A DNA stretch of 64,000 nt from Candidatus Villigracilis proximus. GTDB taxonomy: Bacteria; Chloroflexota; Anaerolineae; Anaerolineales; Villigracilaceae. The stretch covers positions 52,012 to 116,011 of the forward strand of contig JADKBB010000010.1 in assembly GCA_016715195.1 (NCBI GenBank), read 5' to 3'. This document shows, in pieces, positions 44,987-54,173 of this stretch (its first letter is position 1; each line of letters begins with the position of its first letter). The notes beneath the pieces were generated by a model. It was not told where the DNA came from and did not search any database. It saw only the letters and a program-made list of their open reading frames with translations. The translations under genes and the position numbers were made by a program.

Positions 44987-46372
44987 ATGTCCTTTTCCGA
45001 CGATCCGATCATCCCCTCTGACCCAACACCCCAGCCGCCTCCGGTGCAGGATGCCAACGCAGCCGCAGCCGCCGCGCGCAGCCGCCGTAGACGCGCCAAC
45101 CGCCGCGAGATGTTCCCTGCTGATGCCGAAGGTCAAGCCGCGCTTATTTCCGCGCTTTCACGCCGCGCCTATCCATCCCTTGAATTATTTGTTTTTTCAT
45201 TGGTATGCGGTGCGATTCTCGGTCTTGGATTTTTACTCGACTCACAGGCCGTGCTTTTGCTCGGCATTCTTGTCACACCGCTCATGACTCCCTGGGTAGG
45301 CTTTTTGCTGGCCCTTTTAACCGGCTCACCGCGTTTTCTATTTGAAACATTAATGGCGCTGTTGATCAGCGGTGTCATCGTTTTTCTCGGCGGCCTGCTG
45401 ACAGGCTTTGCTGCGCGCCTTTTTCTACCGATGACCTTTACCAACGTTTTTATTCACACGCGCTTATGGCCTCCCGCGCTCGGTGTGCTTGCCATTGGCG
45501 CGATCACATTGGTGGCATCCTTTGCGCGCTCTGAAGACAAACCCTTTTTACCAAGCGTCATCATCGCCTACGCATTTTATTTACCGATCAACGCCGGCGG
45601 CTTTGGCCTCGGTTCGGGGGTGCCGGGTATCTGGCCGCAAGGCATTTTGGTTTTCGTCGTCCACTTTGCATTGGCAAGCACACTCGGGTTATTAACACTC
45701 TTTGCCATCAGACTCCGCCCAACGACTCAGGGAATCTTCGTCAGTGGAATCACACTCCTGCTCTTCGCGGGGATCATGATCATTTTAATGGGAACAGGCA
45801 TCCCGACGTCAGAAGCGAGCGCGGTTTCCATTCCCACATCCACAATGACGACGCAGCCTACCGCGCTTCCATCCTTAACCCCAAGCCTGACAGCAACAAC
45901 AACGAGCAGTCCCCGCCCTTCAAACACACCAAAGATCATAACCGTCACGCCTGATGGAACCATCACGATCACTGTGACAAACCCCGTGACAGCAACCGCT
46001 TCCTTAACGACTGCAACCAGTTCGCCAACTTTGGCATCGGCCACAGCGACCTCAAGCCAAACACCAACACTCGCATCCACTGCCAGTGTGACGCCCATTC
46101 TCGGCACAGTAGGCGCGGATGAAGGCGGCGGCGCAAATCTACGCCAAACCCCAAATGGAAAATATTTATTGACGGTGGATAACGGTACGATTGTAGAGGT
46201 CTACCCGGACTTCCGTCTGGTGAACGATATTACGTGGATCCATGTTTTTGTAACACGTGATGGTCAACGCATTGAAGGCTGGCTTTTGGAATCTGTTGTG
46301 AATTACGCCACACCTGAACCAAATTTTGAACCCTCGGTCACGCCCACAGTTGGTGTAACACCTGTACCATAA
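44987..46372 (+). CDS. DUF389 membrane protein fused to an SH3-like domain
   Basis: A 461-residue protein. An acidic and Ala/Arg-rich cytoplasmic tail (1-60), five or six membrane helices of the DUF389 type (LELFVFSLVCGAILGLGFLL, then ILVTPLMTPWVGFLLALLTG), a Thr/Pro/Ser-rich linker of about 100 residues (270-370), and a C-terminal bacterial SH3 domain (GGGANLRQTPNGKYLLTV ... EGWLLESVV). The SH3 part is predicted to be outside the membrane and could bind cell-wall glycan. Function of DUF389 is unknown. Confidence 0.82.
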   Translation: MSFSDDPIIPSDPTPQPPPVQDANAAAAAARSRRRRANRREMFPADAEGQAALISALSRRAYPSLELFVFSLVCGAILGLGFLLDSQAVLLLGILVTPLMTPWVGFLLALLTGSPRFLFETLMALLISGVIVFLGGLLTGFAARLFLPMTFTNVFIHTRLWPPALGVLAIGAITLVASFARSEDKPFLPSVIIAYAFYLPINAGGFGLGSGVPGIWPQGILVFVVHFALASTLGLLTLFAIRLRPTTQGIFVSGITLLLFAGIMIILMGTGIPTSEASAVSIPTSTMTTQPTALPSLTPSLTATTTSSPRPSNTPKIITVTPDGTITITVTNPVTATASLTTATSSPTLASATATSSQTPTLASTASVTPILGTVGADEGGGANLRQTPNGKYLLTVDNGTIVEVYPDFRLVNDITWIHVFVTRDGQRIEGWLLESVVNYATPEPNFEPSVTPTVGVTPVP

Positions 46373-46378
46373 TATTTC

Positions 46379-46424
46379 AACATCCTTCGGCTCCGCTCAG
46401 GATGCCTTCGGCTCCACTCAGGAT
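46379..46424. repeat. tandem pair of palindromic 21-22 bp repeats
   Basis: CATCCTTCGGCTCCGCTCAGGATG is followed directly by a second copy of the unit with one substitution (CCTTCGGCTCCACTCAGGATG). Ends CATCC/GGATG are inverted. Located between the DUF389 and phosphohexomutase genes. Confidence 0.8.
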
Positions 46425-46454
46425 GTAATTTTTTAACTGGAGAAAAAAACATAT

Positions 46455-47915
46455 ATGCCTATTCATTTCGGTACCGACGGCTGGCGCGCTGTCATCTCAG
46501 ACAGTTTTACATTTGATAATCTTCGCATTGTGACACAAGCCATCGCAGACGCTGTGGCTTCTGACCATTGGGATAAATCTGCGAACGGTGGTCAGGTTCC
46601 CGACAAAAACAAGATCGTGGTCGGTTACGATACACGCTTTCTTTCAGATCGCTTTGCGGGTGAAGTGGCGCGTGTGCTCGCTGCGAACGGTTTCACTGTG
46701 CTGTTGGCACAATCTGATTCACCGACACCCGCCATTTCATTTGCAGTTAAAAATAATAACGCCATCGCGGGCATGATGATCACAGCCTCACATAACGCGC
46801 CGCGTTATAACGGCTTGAAACTTAAAGGCGCGTTTGGCGGATCGGCGCTTCCTGAACAATGCCGCCGTGTGGAAGTGTATATCAACGACAATGAAGAGCA
46901 GGCGCGCGGTCCCAACTTAATGGATTTCAAAAAAGCACGTGATGCGGGATTGATCCAGCGATTTAATCCCCTGCCGGCTTATTTTGAACACATGCACAAA
47001 CTGATCAACACCGATATCATCGCAGAGAATCCCCAGCGTTTTGTGGTGGATGCCATGTACGGTTCAGGGCGCGGCGTAATTAAGTCCTTTTTACAGGGCA
47101 CAGGCTGTGAGATCGCTGAAATTCGCGGCGAGATGAATCCGGGTTTCGGTGGTGTACATCCTGAGCCGATCGCTAAATATCTCGGACCGCTTGCCAGCGC
47201 GGTCAGTTCGGGCATGGGGAACTTCGGTGTTGTAACAGATGGTGATGCAGACCGCATCGGCGCAATGGATGAGCGCGGAAACTTTGTTGATCCGCATAAG
47301 ATCATGGCGCTGGCTTTAAAATATCTGGTTGAAAAACGCGGCTGGACGGGAGCGGTCGTCCGCACCGTTTCAACCACACGGATGATCGACCGGCTGGCAA
47401 AACGATATGGATTGAAATTATATGAAACGCCGGTAGGATTCAATCACATCGCAGATTACATGATGAAGGAAGATGTGTTGATCGGCGGTGAAGAATCAGG
47501 CGGCATCTCATTCAAGGGACATATTCCCGAAGGTGACGGGCCGATCATGGGTTTGCTGATCGTGGAAATGATCGCCGAGGCGAAAAAATCCCTCTTTGAA
47601 ATGGTGGACGACCTGCTCGAAGATGTCGGCCCCGCATTATACGAACGCGCAGACCTGCGTTTGAGCCGTCCCGTAGCCAAAGCCGAGATGACCGAATTCC
47701 TGACCTTGAAGGCACCAAGTGAAATTGGCGGCCAAAAAGTGGCGGAGATCAGTCAGCGGGATGGCGTGAAATACATCATGGCCGACGATTCGTGGCTGCT
47801 CATCCGCCCCTCTGGCACAGAACCTGTCCTGCGGGTATATGTGGAAGGCAGAAATGCTGAGATGGTCAAAGCTCTGATGGCCTACGGAAAGACTGTCGCC
47901 GAAAGCGCTGTGTAA
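46455..47915 (+). CDS. phosphoglucomutase/phosphomannomutase family protein
   Basis: A 486-residue alpha-D-phosphohexomutase. The phosphoserine loop is MITASHNAPRYNG (near residue 110), the Mg loop VTDGDADRIGAMD (near 258), the sugar-binding loop LIGGEESGGISF (near 340) and the phosphate-binding RPSGTEPVLRVYV (near 453). It starts with GTDGWRAV as expected. It interconverts hexose 1- and 6-phosphates, possibly feeding GlgC, which is in the same window. A good GGAG site precedes the ATG. Confidence 0.93.
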   Translation: MPIHFGTDGWRAVISDSFTFDNLRIVTQAIADAVASDHWDKSANGGQVPDKNKIVVGYDTRFLSDRFAGEVARVLAANGFTVLLAQSDSPTPAISFAVKNNNAIAGMMITASHNAPRYNGLKLKGAFGGSALPEQCRRVEVYINDNEEQARGPNLMDFKKARDAGLIQRFNPLPAYFEHMHKLINTDIIAENPQRFVVDAMYGSGRGVIKSFLQGTGCEIAEIRGEMNPGFGGVHPEPIAKYLGPLASAVSSGMGNFGVVTDGDADRIGAMDERGNFVDPHKIMALALKYLVEKRGWTGAVVRTVSTTRMIDRLAKRYGLKLYETPVGFNHIADYMMKEDVLIGGEESGGISFKGHIPEGDGPIMGLLIVEMIAEAKKSLFEMVDDLLEDVGPALYERADLRLSRPVAKAEMTEFLTLKAPSEIGGQKVAEISQRDGVKYIMADDSWLLIRPSGTEPVLRVYVEGRNAEMVKALMAYGKTVAESAV

Positions 47916-47931
47916 AAAGCAAAGATCGCAA

Positions 47932-48222
47932 ATGAATAATTTAAAATTTCGATTATTTGCATTGGTCATTGTTGCAGCCTCCGCAGGAATCATCTATTAC
48001 AACTGGATGCAATTGAATACGGAAGGAAGTTACTCGATGAAAGGTGCGGTCTTTGGTCCAATTGGAGTGGTCGGCGGTATCTTTCTTTTGCTGTTCCCTG
48101 AATCTGGCGGCAAACCAGAAACAACTGCCGGCAAGGTCGTTGCCATGTTGATATTTGGAATTGGCATAGCGGCAGGCTTATATAATTTATTTCTCATGGA
48201 CCCCAGCCGTTTTGGAATGTGA
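47932..48222 (+). CDS. small membrane protein of unknown function
   Basis: A 96-residue protein with three hydrophobic segments (residues 7-25, 38-60, 68-90) and a short loop PESGGKPETTAG. It starts 16 bp after the phosphohexomutase stop and shares its terminator, so it is co-transcribed. No family is recognised. Confidence 0.7.
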   Translation: MNNLKFRLFALVIVAASAGIIYYNWMQLNTEGSYSMKGAVFGPIGVVGGIFLLLFPESGGKPETTAGKVVAMLIFGIGIAAGLYNLFLMDPSRFGM

Positions 48223-48290
48223 TCTAAAAAACAGTCTTATAGCTCTCCATCGCATAAGTATTTTTTGGTCAATCCGTCAGAAAGAAAAAA

Positions 48291-48328
48291 ACAAAAACGG
48301 GACAGCGAATTCGCTGTCCCGTTTTTGT
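48291..48328. terminator. bidirectional terminator
   Basis: A perfect 19-bp palindrome, ACAAAAACGGGACAGCGAA and its complement, between convergent genes. Confidence 0.95.
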
Positions 48329-48344
48329 TTTTAGGAAAAATAAT

Positions 48345-48920
48345 TTAGCGGTTTATCGCAGGCGCAACACGCAATCTACGGGCAAGCAGGATCACGATCA
48401 CAAAGGCCAGCGCCATCACGATCAGGCCGGGCAGACCGAATTCATCGGCAATGCCGGTGCCGGCCAGAGCGGTTGTTGTCGGGACGATAGTCAACTGTGC
48501 AGCGGCGGCCTGGGTCAAGGCTGCGCCAACGGTAGCTGTAGCAGCAATCGGTGTACCCGCACCAGCGGCCGCGGCTGTTAAGGCTGGGTCTGGGGTGTTG
48601 GTCATGGTGGGCACACTTACCACAGCAGTCGGCACAGGAGAGGATGTGGTGGTCGGCAAAATTGCCGCCTGGGCAGTGGAAGTCAACGCTTCAACAATAA
48701 AAGCATTGGCGGCTTCGGCGGTGGCAGTGGTATTCGCAACGGTGGCAGTGCCTGTATTTCGCAAGTTGAATAGATATACACCCACAAGGCAGGCAATCGA
48801 AATCAAAATGATCCCGCCTAAAATACCAGCCGCGATCAAAAATGTACGATTGTTGTTGGCTTCCTCCGGGAGGGGGGCATCGCTGCCAGCATCATCAAAA
48901 TTATTGTCATCGAAAGACAT
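48345..48920 (-). CDS. Ala/Thr-rich surface protein with LAxTG-like sorting signal
   Basis: A 191-residue protein: an acidic N-terminus (1-25), a first membrane helix (TFLIAAGILGGIILISIA), an Ala/Thr/Pro-rich low-complexity linker (about 55-150), then ALAGTGIADEFGLPG, a hydrophobic helix (LIVMALAFVIVILLA) and a basic tail (RRLRVAPAINR). The last three elements form a sortase-type sorting signal with LAGTG as the putative motif. The first helix is not a standard cleavable signal peptide, so a plain two-helix membrane protein is the alternative. Confidence 0.65.
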   Translation of the reverse strand: MSFDDNNFDDAGSDAPLPEEANNNRTFLIAAGILGGIILISIACLVGVYLFNLRNTGTATVANTTATAEAANAFIVEALTSTAQAAILPTTTSSPVPTAVVSVPTMTNTPDPALTAAAAGAGTPIAATATVGAALTQAAAAQLTIVPTTTALAGTGIADEFGLPGLIVMALAFVIVILLARRLRVAPAINR

Positions 48921-49019
48921 GGAGCACTCTCCTGATTATTTGTTATTGTTTACCGCAGGAAAAAATAATAAACATTTTGCACTACGGACTGCATCAAAAT
49001 TTTATATCAAACGGGATTA

Positions 49020-50075
49020 TTATCCCACAACTTCAAGGTTTACGAGAGGCGCGACCACCGTTTCACCATTCTCAAGTTTTACTTCTGCGGCAAAGGCGCG
49101 TAAACCGCTGGGAAGGGTGGTTAGTCCCGGTTTGAGCAAGACAATTGAACCGATCATTCCCAACGCGGGCGGACGCCGCATACGAACTTGCAGGCCCGGC
49201 GCAAATGTTTCCACCTCACGCAGAGGAGGCGGGTCTGACGCAATCGGCAGCGGAATAATTACCTCGGGCCGCGCACCCGTATACCGATCATATACTTCTG
49301 CGTTGACAGTTACATCACGCTTGGCATTTGTGCTCAATAATTTATACGCGGCAGAATTCATCGGCAGCGGACCGAATCCATCGGTGACCATAATGGGATA
49401 ACGCATCTCACGCGCCAATTGAAGCAGAGACGGATACAAACTCGAAAGGATCAATCCACGCACGGGCAGATCTGCGGCGGCTTGCAAGGCATCTGCGTCC
49501 TTAACAATACCCGCCAGAATGACCGTGCCGCGCATACTCACATCCAAACGGGAGGCTGTCAATATGGAATCGGGCTTTTCAGCCAGGTTCATTAGTAAAC
49601 CTGAATCGACCCGGCCATTGCCCCACACCCCCTGAATCAATGCGCCCGCGGTCTGAATCACCACACCACGATTTGGAAGCAGTTCAATGATCGTGCCGGG
49701 GATACCGGCGCGCAATTCCATTTTTGTCTCGCCAACTTCCATCAGCACTTGCCCGCCGCCCACGGCCACTACCCGCCCTTCACGCGGAGCACGGACACTG
49801 CGCGGAAAAAGTCCCTTGCCAACTGCAATCTCTGCGCTGGCTGCAATGCGATCGTGCAATTTAAATTTGACGAGGCTGTCTGCCACTGTGGGACTGACAC
49901 GTAAAGCGCGGGCGACATCCAAAAGCACATGTTCACGCGCCAAATTGGTTTCAGCAACAACATCCCCCGAAGATACCTTTTGACCAACACGCGCAATGAC
50001 TGTGCCGGAAATTGGCAATTGCCTTTCACGCACAATGGAAGTAAGACCAATAATATGATTAACAGGCGCTTGCAT
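49020..50075 (-). CDS. conserved protein with biotinyl/lipoyl-like N-terminal domain, operon gene 8
   Basis: A 351-residue soluble protein. The first 150 residues contain beta-rich segments resembling barrel-sandwich hybrid folds (PISGTVIARVGQKVSSGDVV, then VRAPREGRVVAVGGGQVLME and ELRAGIPGTIIELL), without a modifiable Lys motif. The second half holds a Rossmann-like segment (DLPVRGLILSSLYPSLLQL, YPIMVTDGFG). It lies 3 bp after the MutL-like gene. I do not recognise its family; pairing with MutL-like ATPases suggests a shared complex. Confidence 0.6.
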   Translation of the reverse strand: MQAPVNHIIGLTSIVRERQLPISGTVIARVGQKVSSGDVVAETNLAREHVLLDVARALRVSPTVADSLVKFKLHDRIAASAEIAVGKGLFPRSVRAPREGRVVAVGGGQVLMEVGETKMELRAGIPGTIIELLPNRGVVIQTAGALIQGVWGNGRVDSGLLMNLAEKPDSILTASRLDVSMRGTVILAGIVKDADALQAAADLPVRGLILSSLYPSLLQLAREMRYPIMVTDGFGPLPMNSAAYKLLSTNAKRDVTVNAEVYDRYTGARPEVIIPLPIASDPPPLREVETFAPGLQVRMRRPPALGMIGSIVLLKPGLTTLPSGLRAFAAEVKLENGETVVAPLVNLEVVG

Positions 50076-50078
50076 GAT

Positions 50079-51836
50079 CTATTCGCCTCCCAGAGTCCAA
50101 ATCCATTTTTTGATAAGTTCACGACGGCGGACTCCATCAGCGGGCAGATCGAGCGGACGTCCACGACCATCAAAGACTACGCCCAGCGCACCACCACTAA
50201 CCGGAATACTGCCGCCGCGCCCAGGGCCAAAGCCCACGTCCGCGCCATGTAAACATTGCAGGCTTAAGCTGCCTGTTTCACCACTGGCAAGGGGCAAGGC
50301 TTCAATGCTGCCGTATTTCAAATCCACGCGAGCTTCGGCGCCGTTGCTATAAGTCAACTTGGCGCGCAAAACAGGTGTGCCATAACTCGCAGATACAACC
50401 GGAGAGACAACTGTCCCGACACTGAGGAAGGCGCCTGATTCAAGTACCTGCACCGGAAGAATATTATTTTGTGAAGCGGCAGCGCCCAACAAGGGCAGTA
50501 AATTATTTTGATCGAGGATGACCGTGGTCACTCCCACAGGCTGGAGTGAGTCAAGAAGCAGGAGCAGGCTTTGGCCGGGGCGCGAAGCGTCGCTCAATGC
50601 ACCGCCGCCTGCGAGAATCGGCTCAAAAAGCGGAGCTAAAGTCGGCTTGATGCTGGCAATATTCCGCGGGAAATCACGACGCGCAGATTGCATCGCCAGG
50701 TACAGTGCCTGCCGCGCAACCGCCTGCGACATGGCGAGGTCTTCCTTTGTAGCTGAAATGGCGGAGGGGTATAAAGATTTTTGATAAAGATAATCGCGCA
50801 AAACACCGGCGGAAATATCCAGTACAGACCAGCGCAAAATATCTTCAAGGGTCGTGTAATTGAGCAAGCCGGTCAGGTTTTCACCCAACCCAAATTGAGG
50901 ATATATATTCAATGTGGATTTGCCTTTGAAGCCCGCCGAAATAACCGTGGCGGACGCTCCCACATCTACACTCAAGATTCCTTTGTTCGTGCCATATACC
51001 TTTGCGAGAAAACGTACCATGCGCCCGGTGGCGTAGCCGGTTGGCAAAATATGACCACCAGACCACAGATCGAGCAGTTCCACACCTTTGACCTGACGTT
51101 TGCGAATGTTCACGAACATACGCGCCAGTTCACGTTGTGCGGGTTCAAGATCTTCCGTTTCAAGTGAGGGGCGCACATTCGGGCTGAAGTGCAGGGAAGC
51201 CGTCTGTGATTTAAGCAGTTCCTTAATCGCCTCTTCCATTTTTTGATTACCCGCAAATAACACGGCTGGACGTTTTTCTTCGGGCAATAAGAAACTGGCA
51301 AGGCCAACCGGTTCAAGTAATTTTTTTATCGAACGTGAAGCGCCGCCGTCTGTACCGCCGGTGATCACCACCAGGTCAGGCCGTGCGCGTAAAATGCTGT
51401 CAATTTGCTGATCGGGTTTACGGCGATCATTCAAACCAATGGTTTCAACCACCCGGGAATACGTGGATTCAGAAAGCCGGCGCGCACTTTCCAATGAGAC
51501 ATCTTTTAGCAGGCCAACGATCACCGTGCGAATGGTTGGTCCAGCGGATAAGGTGACAACCAGCGCATCTGCACCTGAACCGTTGGGCTGGCTCGGCGTA
51601 ATGAGATCGCGCGACCCATCCAAGAGTGACCTGCCCAGGACCGCCTGCAAATTTGAGATCGCCGCGCGCACGCCTTCGATGACGTCCTTAAACGGCGCTT
51701 CTGCCGTGGAGGGTGCGCTGCCAGATGCCACAAAGCGATATTCGCCTTCGACCACATCAAAAAAGACCGCACGGGTATTCGCCGCGCCGACATCTACAGC
51801 AAGAAGAGAGTTACCATCAACGAGTGAGGAAGGCAT
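50079..51836 (-). CDS. MutL-like ASKHA ATPase (glutamate mutase L family), operon gene 7
   Basis: A 585-residue protein of the MutL/GlmL family, an actin/Hsp70-fold ATPase. Phosphate-1 loop LAVDVGAANTRAVFFD (near residue 12), a second phosphate loop LSVDVGASATVISAG (near 290) and an adenosine-type motif ILAGGGALSD (near 410) are visible. GlmL is thought to assist coenzyme-B12 mutases, but no mutase subunit is nearby; instead the neighbours are membrane proteins, so a different role is likely. Start overlaps the upstream stop (TAATG). Family assignment is firm; role is inference. Confidence 0.8.
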   Translation of the reverse strand: MPSSLVDGNSLLAVDVGAANTRAVFFDVVEGEYRFVASGSAPSTAEAPFKDVIEGVRAAISNLQAVLGRSLLDGSRDLITPSQPNGSGADALVVTLSAGPTIRTVIVGLLKDVSLESARRLSESTYSRVVETIGLNDRRKPDQQIDSILRARPDLVVITGGTDGGASRSIKKLLEPVGLASFLLPEEKRPAVLFAGNQKMEEAIKELLKSQTASLHFSPNVRPSLETEDLEPAQRELARMFVNIRKRQVKGVELLDLWSGGHILPTGYATGRMVRFLAKVYGTNKGILSVDVGASATVISAGFKGKSTLNIYPQFGLGENLTGLLNYTTLEDILRWSVLDISAGVLRDYLYQKSLYPSAISATKEDLAMSQAVARQALYLAMQSARRDFPRNIASIKPTLAPLFEPILAGGGALSDASRPGQSLLLLLDSLQPVGVTTVILDQNNLLPLLGAAASQNNILPVQVLESGAFLSVGTVVSPVVSASYGTPVLRAKLTYSNGAEARVDLKYGSIEALPLASGETGSLSLQCLHGADVGFGPGRGGSIPVSGGALGVVFDGRGRPLDLPADGVRRRELIKKWIWTLGGE

Positions 51837-52525
51837 TACAGAAAGTTCCCAATGAAATTAATAAGTGACGAAAGGCGCTCGATCAGGGCGGTCAACGCGG
51901 CGGCATATACGCCCGCGAAGATGGCACCCAAAGTAATTCCAATAAAAACACGTCCCACCCATGCAAAGATTTCGATCAAGCCCAGGCGGCGCATGGAGCC
52001 ATCTGCTCGGGGACGCGCACCAAAATGAAAATAAGAGAGTGTAAAAATTGTCCCAAACAAAACGATCGCGCCGTTGGTGATCGACTCAAGAAGAAGGCCG
52101 GCATTCCCTTGATAAGGAGCCATATCAAAAGCGTTAATGGTTCCCATTACTTGCGGCATAAGCGTACCGGTCAATGCTCCGGCAATTGTCACCGCTGCGC
52201 CCACACCCGTCAAAAAAGCCATCACGATGCGTCCCATGCCGGAAAGGCGGGGAGATATTTTCATGATGAGCAATAACGCGCCCAGCAGCGGCACGAGCAA
52301 TAATCCCTTCTCTGTTATAGAGACGGAAGTGGAGATCAAGGGAGAAACAAGGCGCGGAATCACAACCTGCCAGACTGCTATCGCGGCAATAAATCCCGCA
52401 GAAACGCCGACAAAAATATAAGTTCCAATCTTGAAAAGCGGATTATCTCCGATCACATAACTCAAAATAAGCAGAGTGAACAGAAAACTTATCGCGCCGG
52501 TGATCAGATCGAGAGAGATCGCCAT
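51836..52525 (-). CDS. multi-pass membrane protein, operon gene 6
   Basis: A 229-residue integral membrane protein with six hydrophobic segments, several Gly-rich. ATG 52525 follows the upstream stop by 1 bp. A DNPLFKIGTYIFVGVSAGF segment near residue 25 and GRVFIGITLGAIFAGVYAAA near the end are notable. Similar in size and topology to operon gene 3 (55581-56201), which also has GARGILIGVALGTLMTGLRV near its end, so the two may be distant paralogues. Confidence 0.65.
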   Translation of the reverse strand: MAISLDLITGAISFLFTLLILSYVIGDNPLFKIGTYIFVGVSAGFIAAIAVWQVVIPRLVSPLISTSVSITEKGLLLVPLLGALLLIMKISPRLSGMGRIVMAFLTGVGAAVTIAGALTGTLMPQVMGTINAFDMAPYQGNAGLLLESITNGAIVLFGTIFTLSYFHFGARPRADGSMRRLGLIEIFAWVGRVFIGITLGAIFAGVYAAALTALIERLSSLINFIGNFL

Positions 52526-52526
52526 A

Positions 52527-54173
52527 TTACTTTGCCTCCCTTGCCGCAGCACGGTCGCGCAGACCTAAAGCCAAATTCCACAACCCGCCGCCCAGGATCA
52601 AAGCCATGGCAAGCAACATACCGATACTGTACGCATCCCAATAAGTTCGGGCAGTGCCAGGGCGGCCGGCATTATTCTGCTCATACACTGCACCGCCATA
52701 CAAACCGCTTACCAAGCCCGAGATTTGTTGTGAAGTGTAATACGGTTGAATCATTGGCGCGGCCTGTGCGCTGGAAATCACCACAAAAGGAAGTGTGCCG
52801 CGCGCCGACGTGGTTTGCTCGATCCATGCGCGGGCTGAATCAGCATTGTCAGTGATCAGGATCAAGGCCGTAAATTGTGAAAGTGAAGTCACACCCTCCA
52901 ACGGAGGCAAAGTCCATGCGGGAGTAAGTGTGGTGCTGAACAGGTTTGCGCTTTGAGAAAACGCGTATGGAGCAGATACAGAAGGATTTTGCGCAAATGC
53001 GCGAATGCCCATTTGTCCGCCGGGCAGGTAGCCCAGATTCAAATACCTGATTCCGCTTTCGTAACCGTGCCCGGCCAACGGTCCGGTAATGAAACGCTCT
53101 GCCAGGATCGCACCTGATTCATTGGTCGAAATAAAAGTCAAACGCGGATGACGCAGCAGGAGCATCTGGTCAAAGACGGGCGCGGCGGCCACTTCCATTT
53201 CTCCAACGCGGGCGGGTTCATAATCAAACATCACCAGCACTGGTGATCCTTCAGGAATTGACCCGATCGCGTTCAACGCGCCATTAATATCAAGTGTATT
53301 ACCAACCGGCATTGTAAATATTTGCGTGCGCATGGCTAACACGCTTGTAATGATTGTTAAAAGAAGAAATGCGATCACCCAGCGCAAACTGCGTGAGGTG
53401 CGCAGCGCGGAATATGAAGCGATCGGAACCGGCTCAGCTTCTGCCGCAAGAATCTGCTCCAACAAAGCCGCGTGCATCTGCTGCTCTTCGCTCGCCTGCA
53501 ATTTGATCGAATAGGCTTTCGGCTTACTCGTGGGCGCGTACCCCGGGGCGGCAGGCAGAACACCTTGCAAACCAGCCAGCGCACCGCGCGACTCAAGAGT
53601 CTGATCGCTTGATAGCAGTGTGGAAGAAAGCTGTGAAACACCTGTATCCACCGGACGCATGGCCTGCACCCAGGCAGGCAACTCACCCGCCGCGAGCACA
53701 TCTGAATTTGTCATCGGTGTCGGCGCAGGGTTCGCGGCAGGAAGATCCACTGAACCAGAAAGCCAATCAGGCATATCGGTAAAAAGCGAATCCATGTTTT
53801 CGCCTGATTGAGAGTCAGGCACAAAAGCCGGAGGCGCAGGCGCAGCTTCCACAGGCTCATCCATTGCAAATGCGGGCGCTTGTGGCGTATCGATCGACTT
53901 AAACGTATTGAGCCAATCCGCTGAATCAGCAGGCGCATCAAAAGATGGCGCAGGTTCAACTGCCGGCTCTTGCGCTGTCTCACCAAAAATAGACGAATGC
54001 GGCGCGGCGGCTTTTAACCAGCTTGGAATATCACCCAACTCAAGATCATCTGCGGGCGCAGCGTTTTCATTTTCCACCGGCTCAACCGGCGCAGCATCTG
54101 GTATTCCAGATAACCACGCTGGCAATCCCGCATCGGCAGCCGCAGGCTCATCACTCTTCATCCAGGAAGGCAT
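52527..54173 (-). CDS. Trp-Leu motif protein with transmembrane and extracytoplasmic domain, operon gene 5
   Basis: A 548-residue protein. The N-terminal 230 residues are acidic, Pro/Ala-rich and carry short motifs (PSWMKSD, PAWLSGIPD, PSWLKAA, ADWLNTF, PDWLSGS, PAWVQAM). One membrane helix follows (WVIAFLLLTIITSVLAM, near 270), then a 250-residue alpha/beta domain (VLVMFDYEPARVGEMEVAAA ... ALILITDNADSARAWIEQ) and a second C-terminal helix (SIGMLLAMALILGGGLW). The alpha/beta domain is predicted outside the membrane. The start overlaps the zinc-ribbon gene by 23 bp; Met at 54161 is an alternative. Confidence 0.65.
   Translation of the reverse strand: MPSWMKSDEPAAADAGLPAWLSGIPDAAPVEPVENENAAPADDLELGDIPSWLKAAAPHSSIFGETAQEPAVEPAPSFDAPADSADWLNTFKSIDTPQAPAFAMDEPVEAAPAPPAFVPDSQSGENMDSLFTDMPDWLSGSVDLPAANPAPTPMTNSDVLAAGELPAWVQAMRPVDTGVSQLSSTLLSSDQTLESRGALAGLQGVLPAAPGYAPTSKPKAYSIKLQASEEQQMHAALLEQILAAEAEPVPIASYSALRTSRSLRWVIAFLLLTIITSVLAMRTQIFTMPVGNTLDINGALNAIGSIPEGSPVLVMFDYEPARVGEMEVAAAPVFDQMLLLRHPRLTFISTNESGAILAERFITGPLAGHGYESGIRYLNLGYLPGGQMGIRAFAQNPSVSAPYAFSQSANLFSTTLTPAWTLPPLEGVTSLSQFTALILITDNADSARAWIEQTTSARGTLPFVVISSAQAAPMIQPYYTSQQISGLVSGLYGGAVYEQNNAGRPGTARTYWDAYSIGMLLAMALILGGGLWNLALGLRDRAAAREAK

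Noticed and set aside
48451..49401. 316-residue plus-strand open frame
   Set aside because: It runs antisense through the Ala/Thr-rich gene, its promoter region and the 3' end of the operon gene 8; no ribosome site and low-complexity translation mirrored from GC-rich codons.
50079..51836. MutL as the mismatch-repair endonuclease
   Set aside because: The sequence shows the actin-fold phosphate loops of the glutamate-mutase MutL family, not the GHKL ATPase of DNA mismatch repair MutL.
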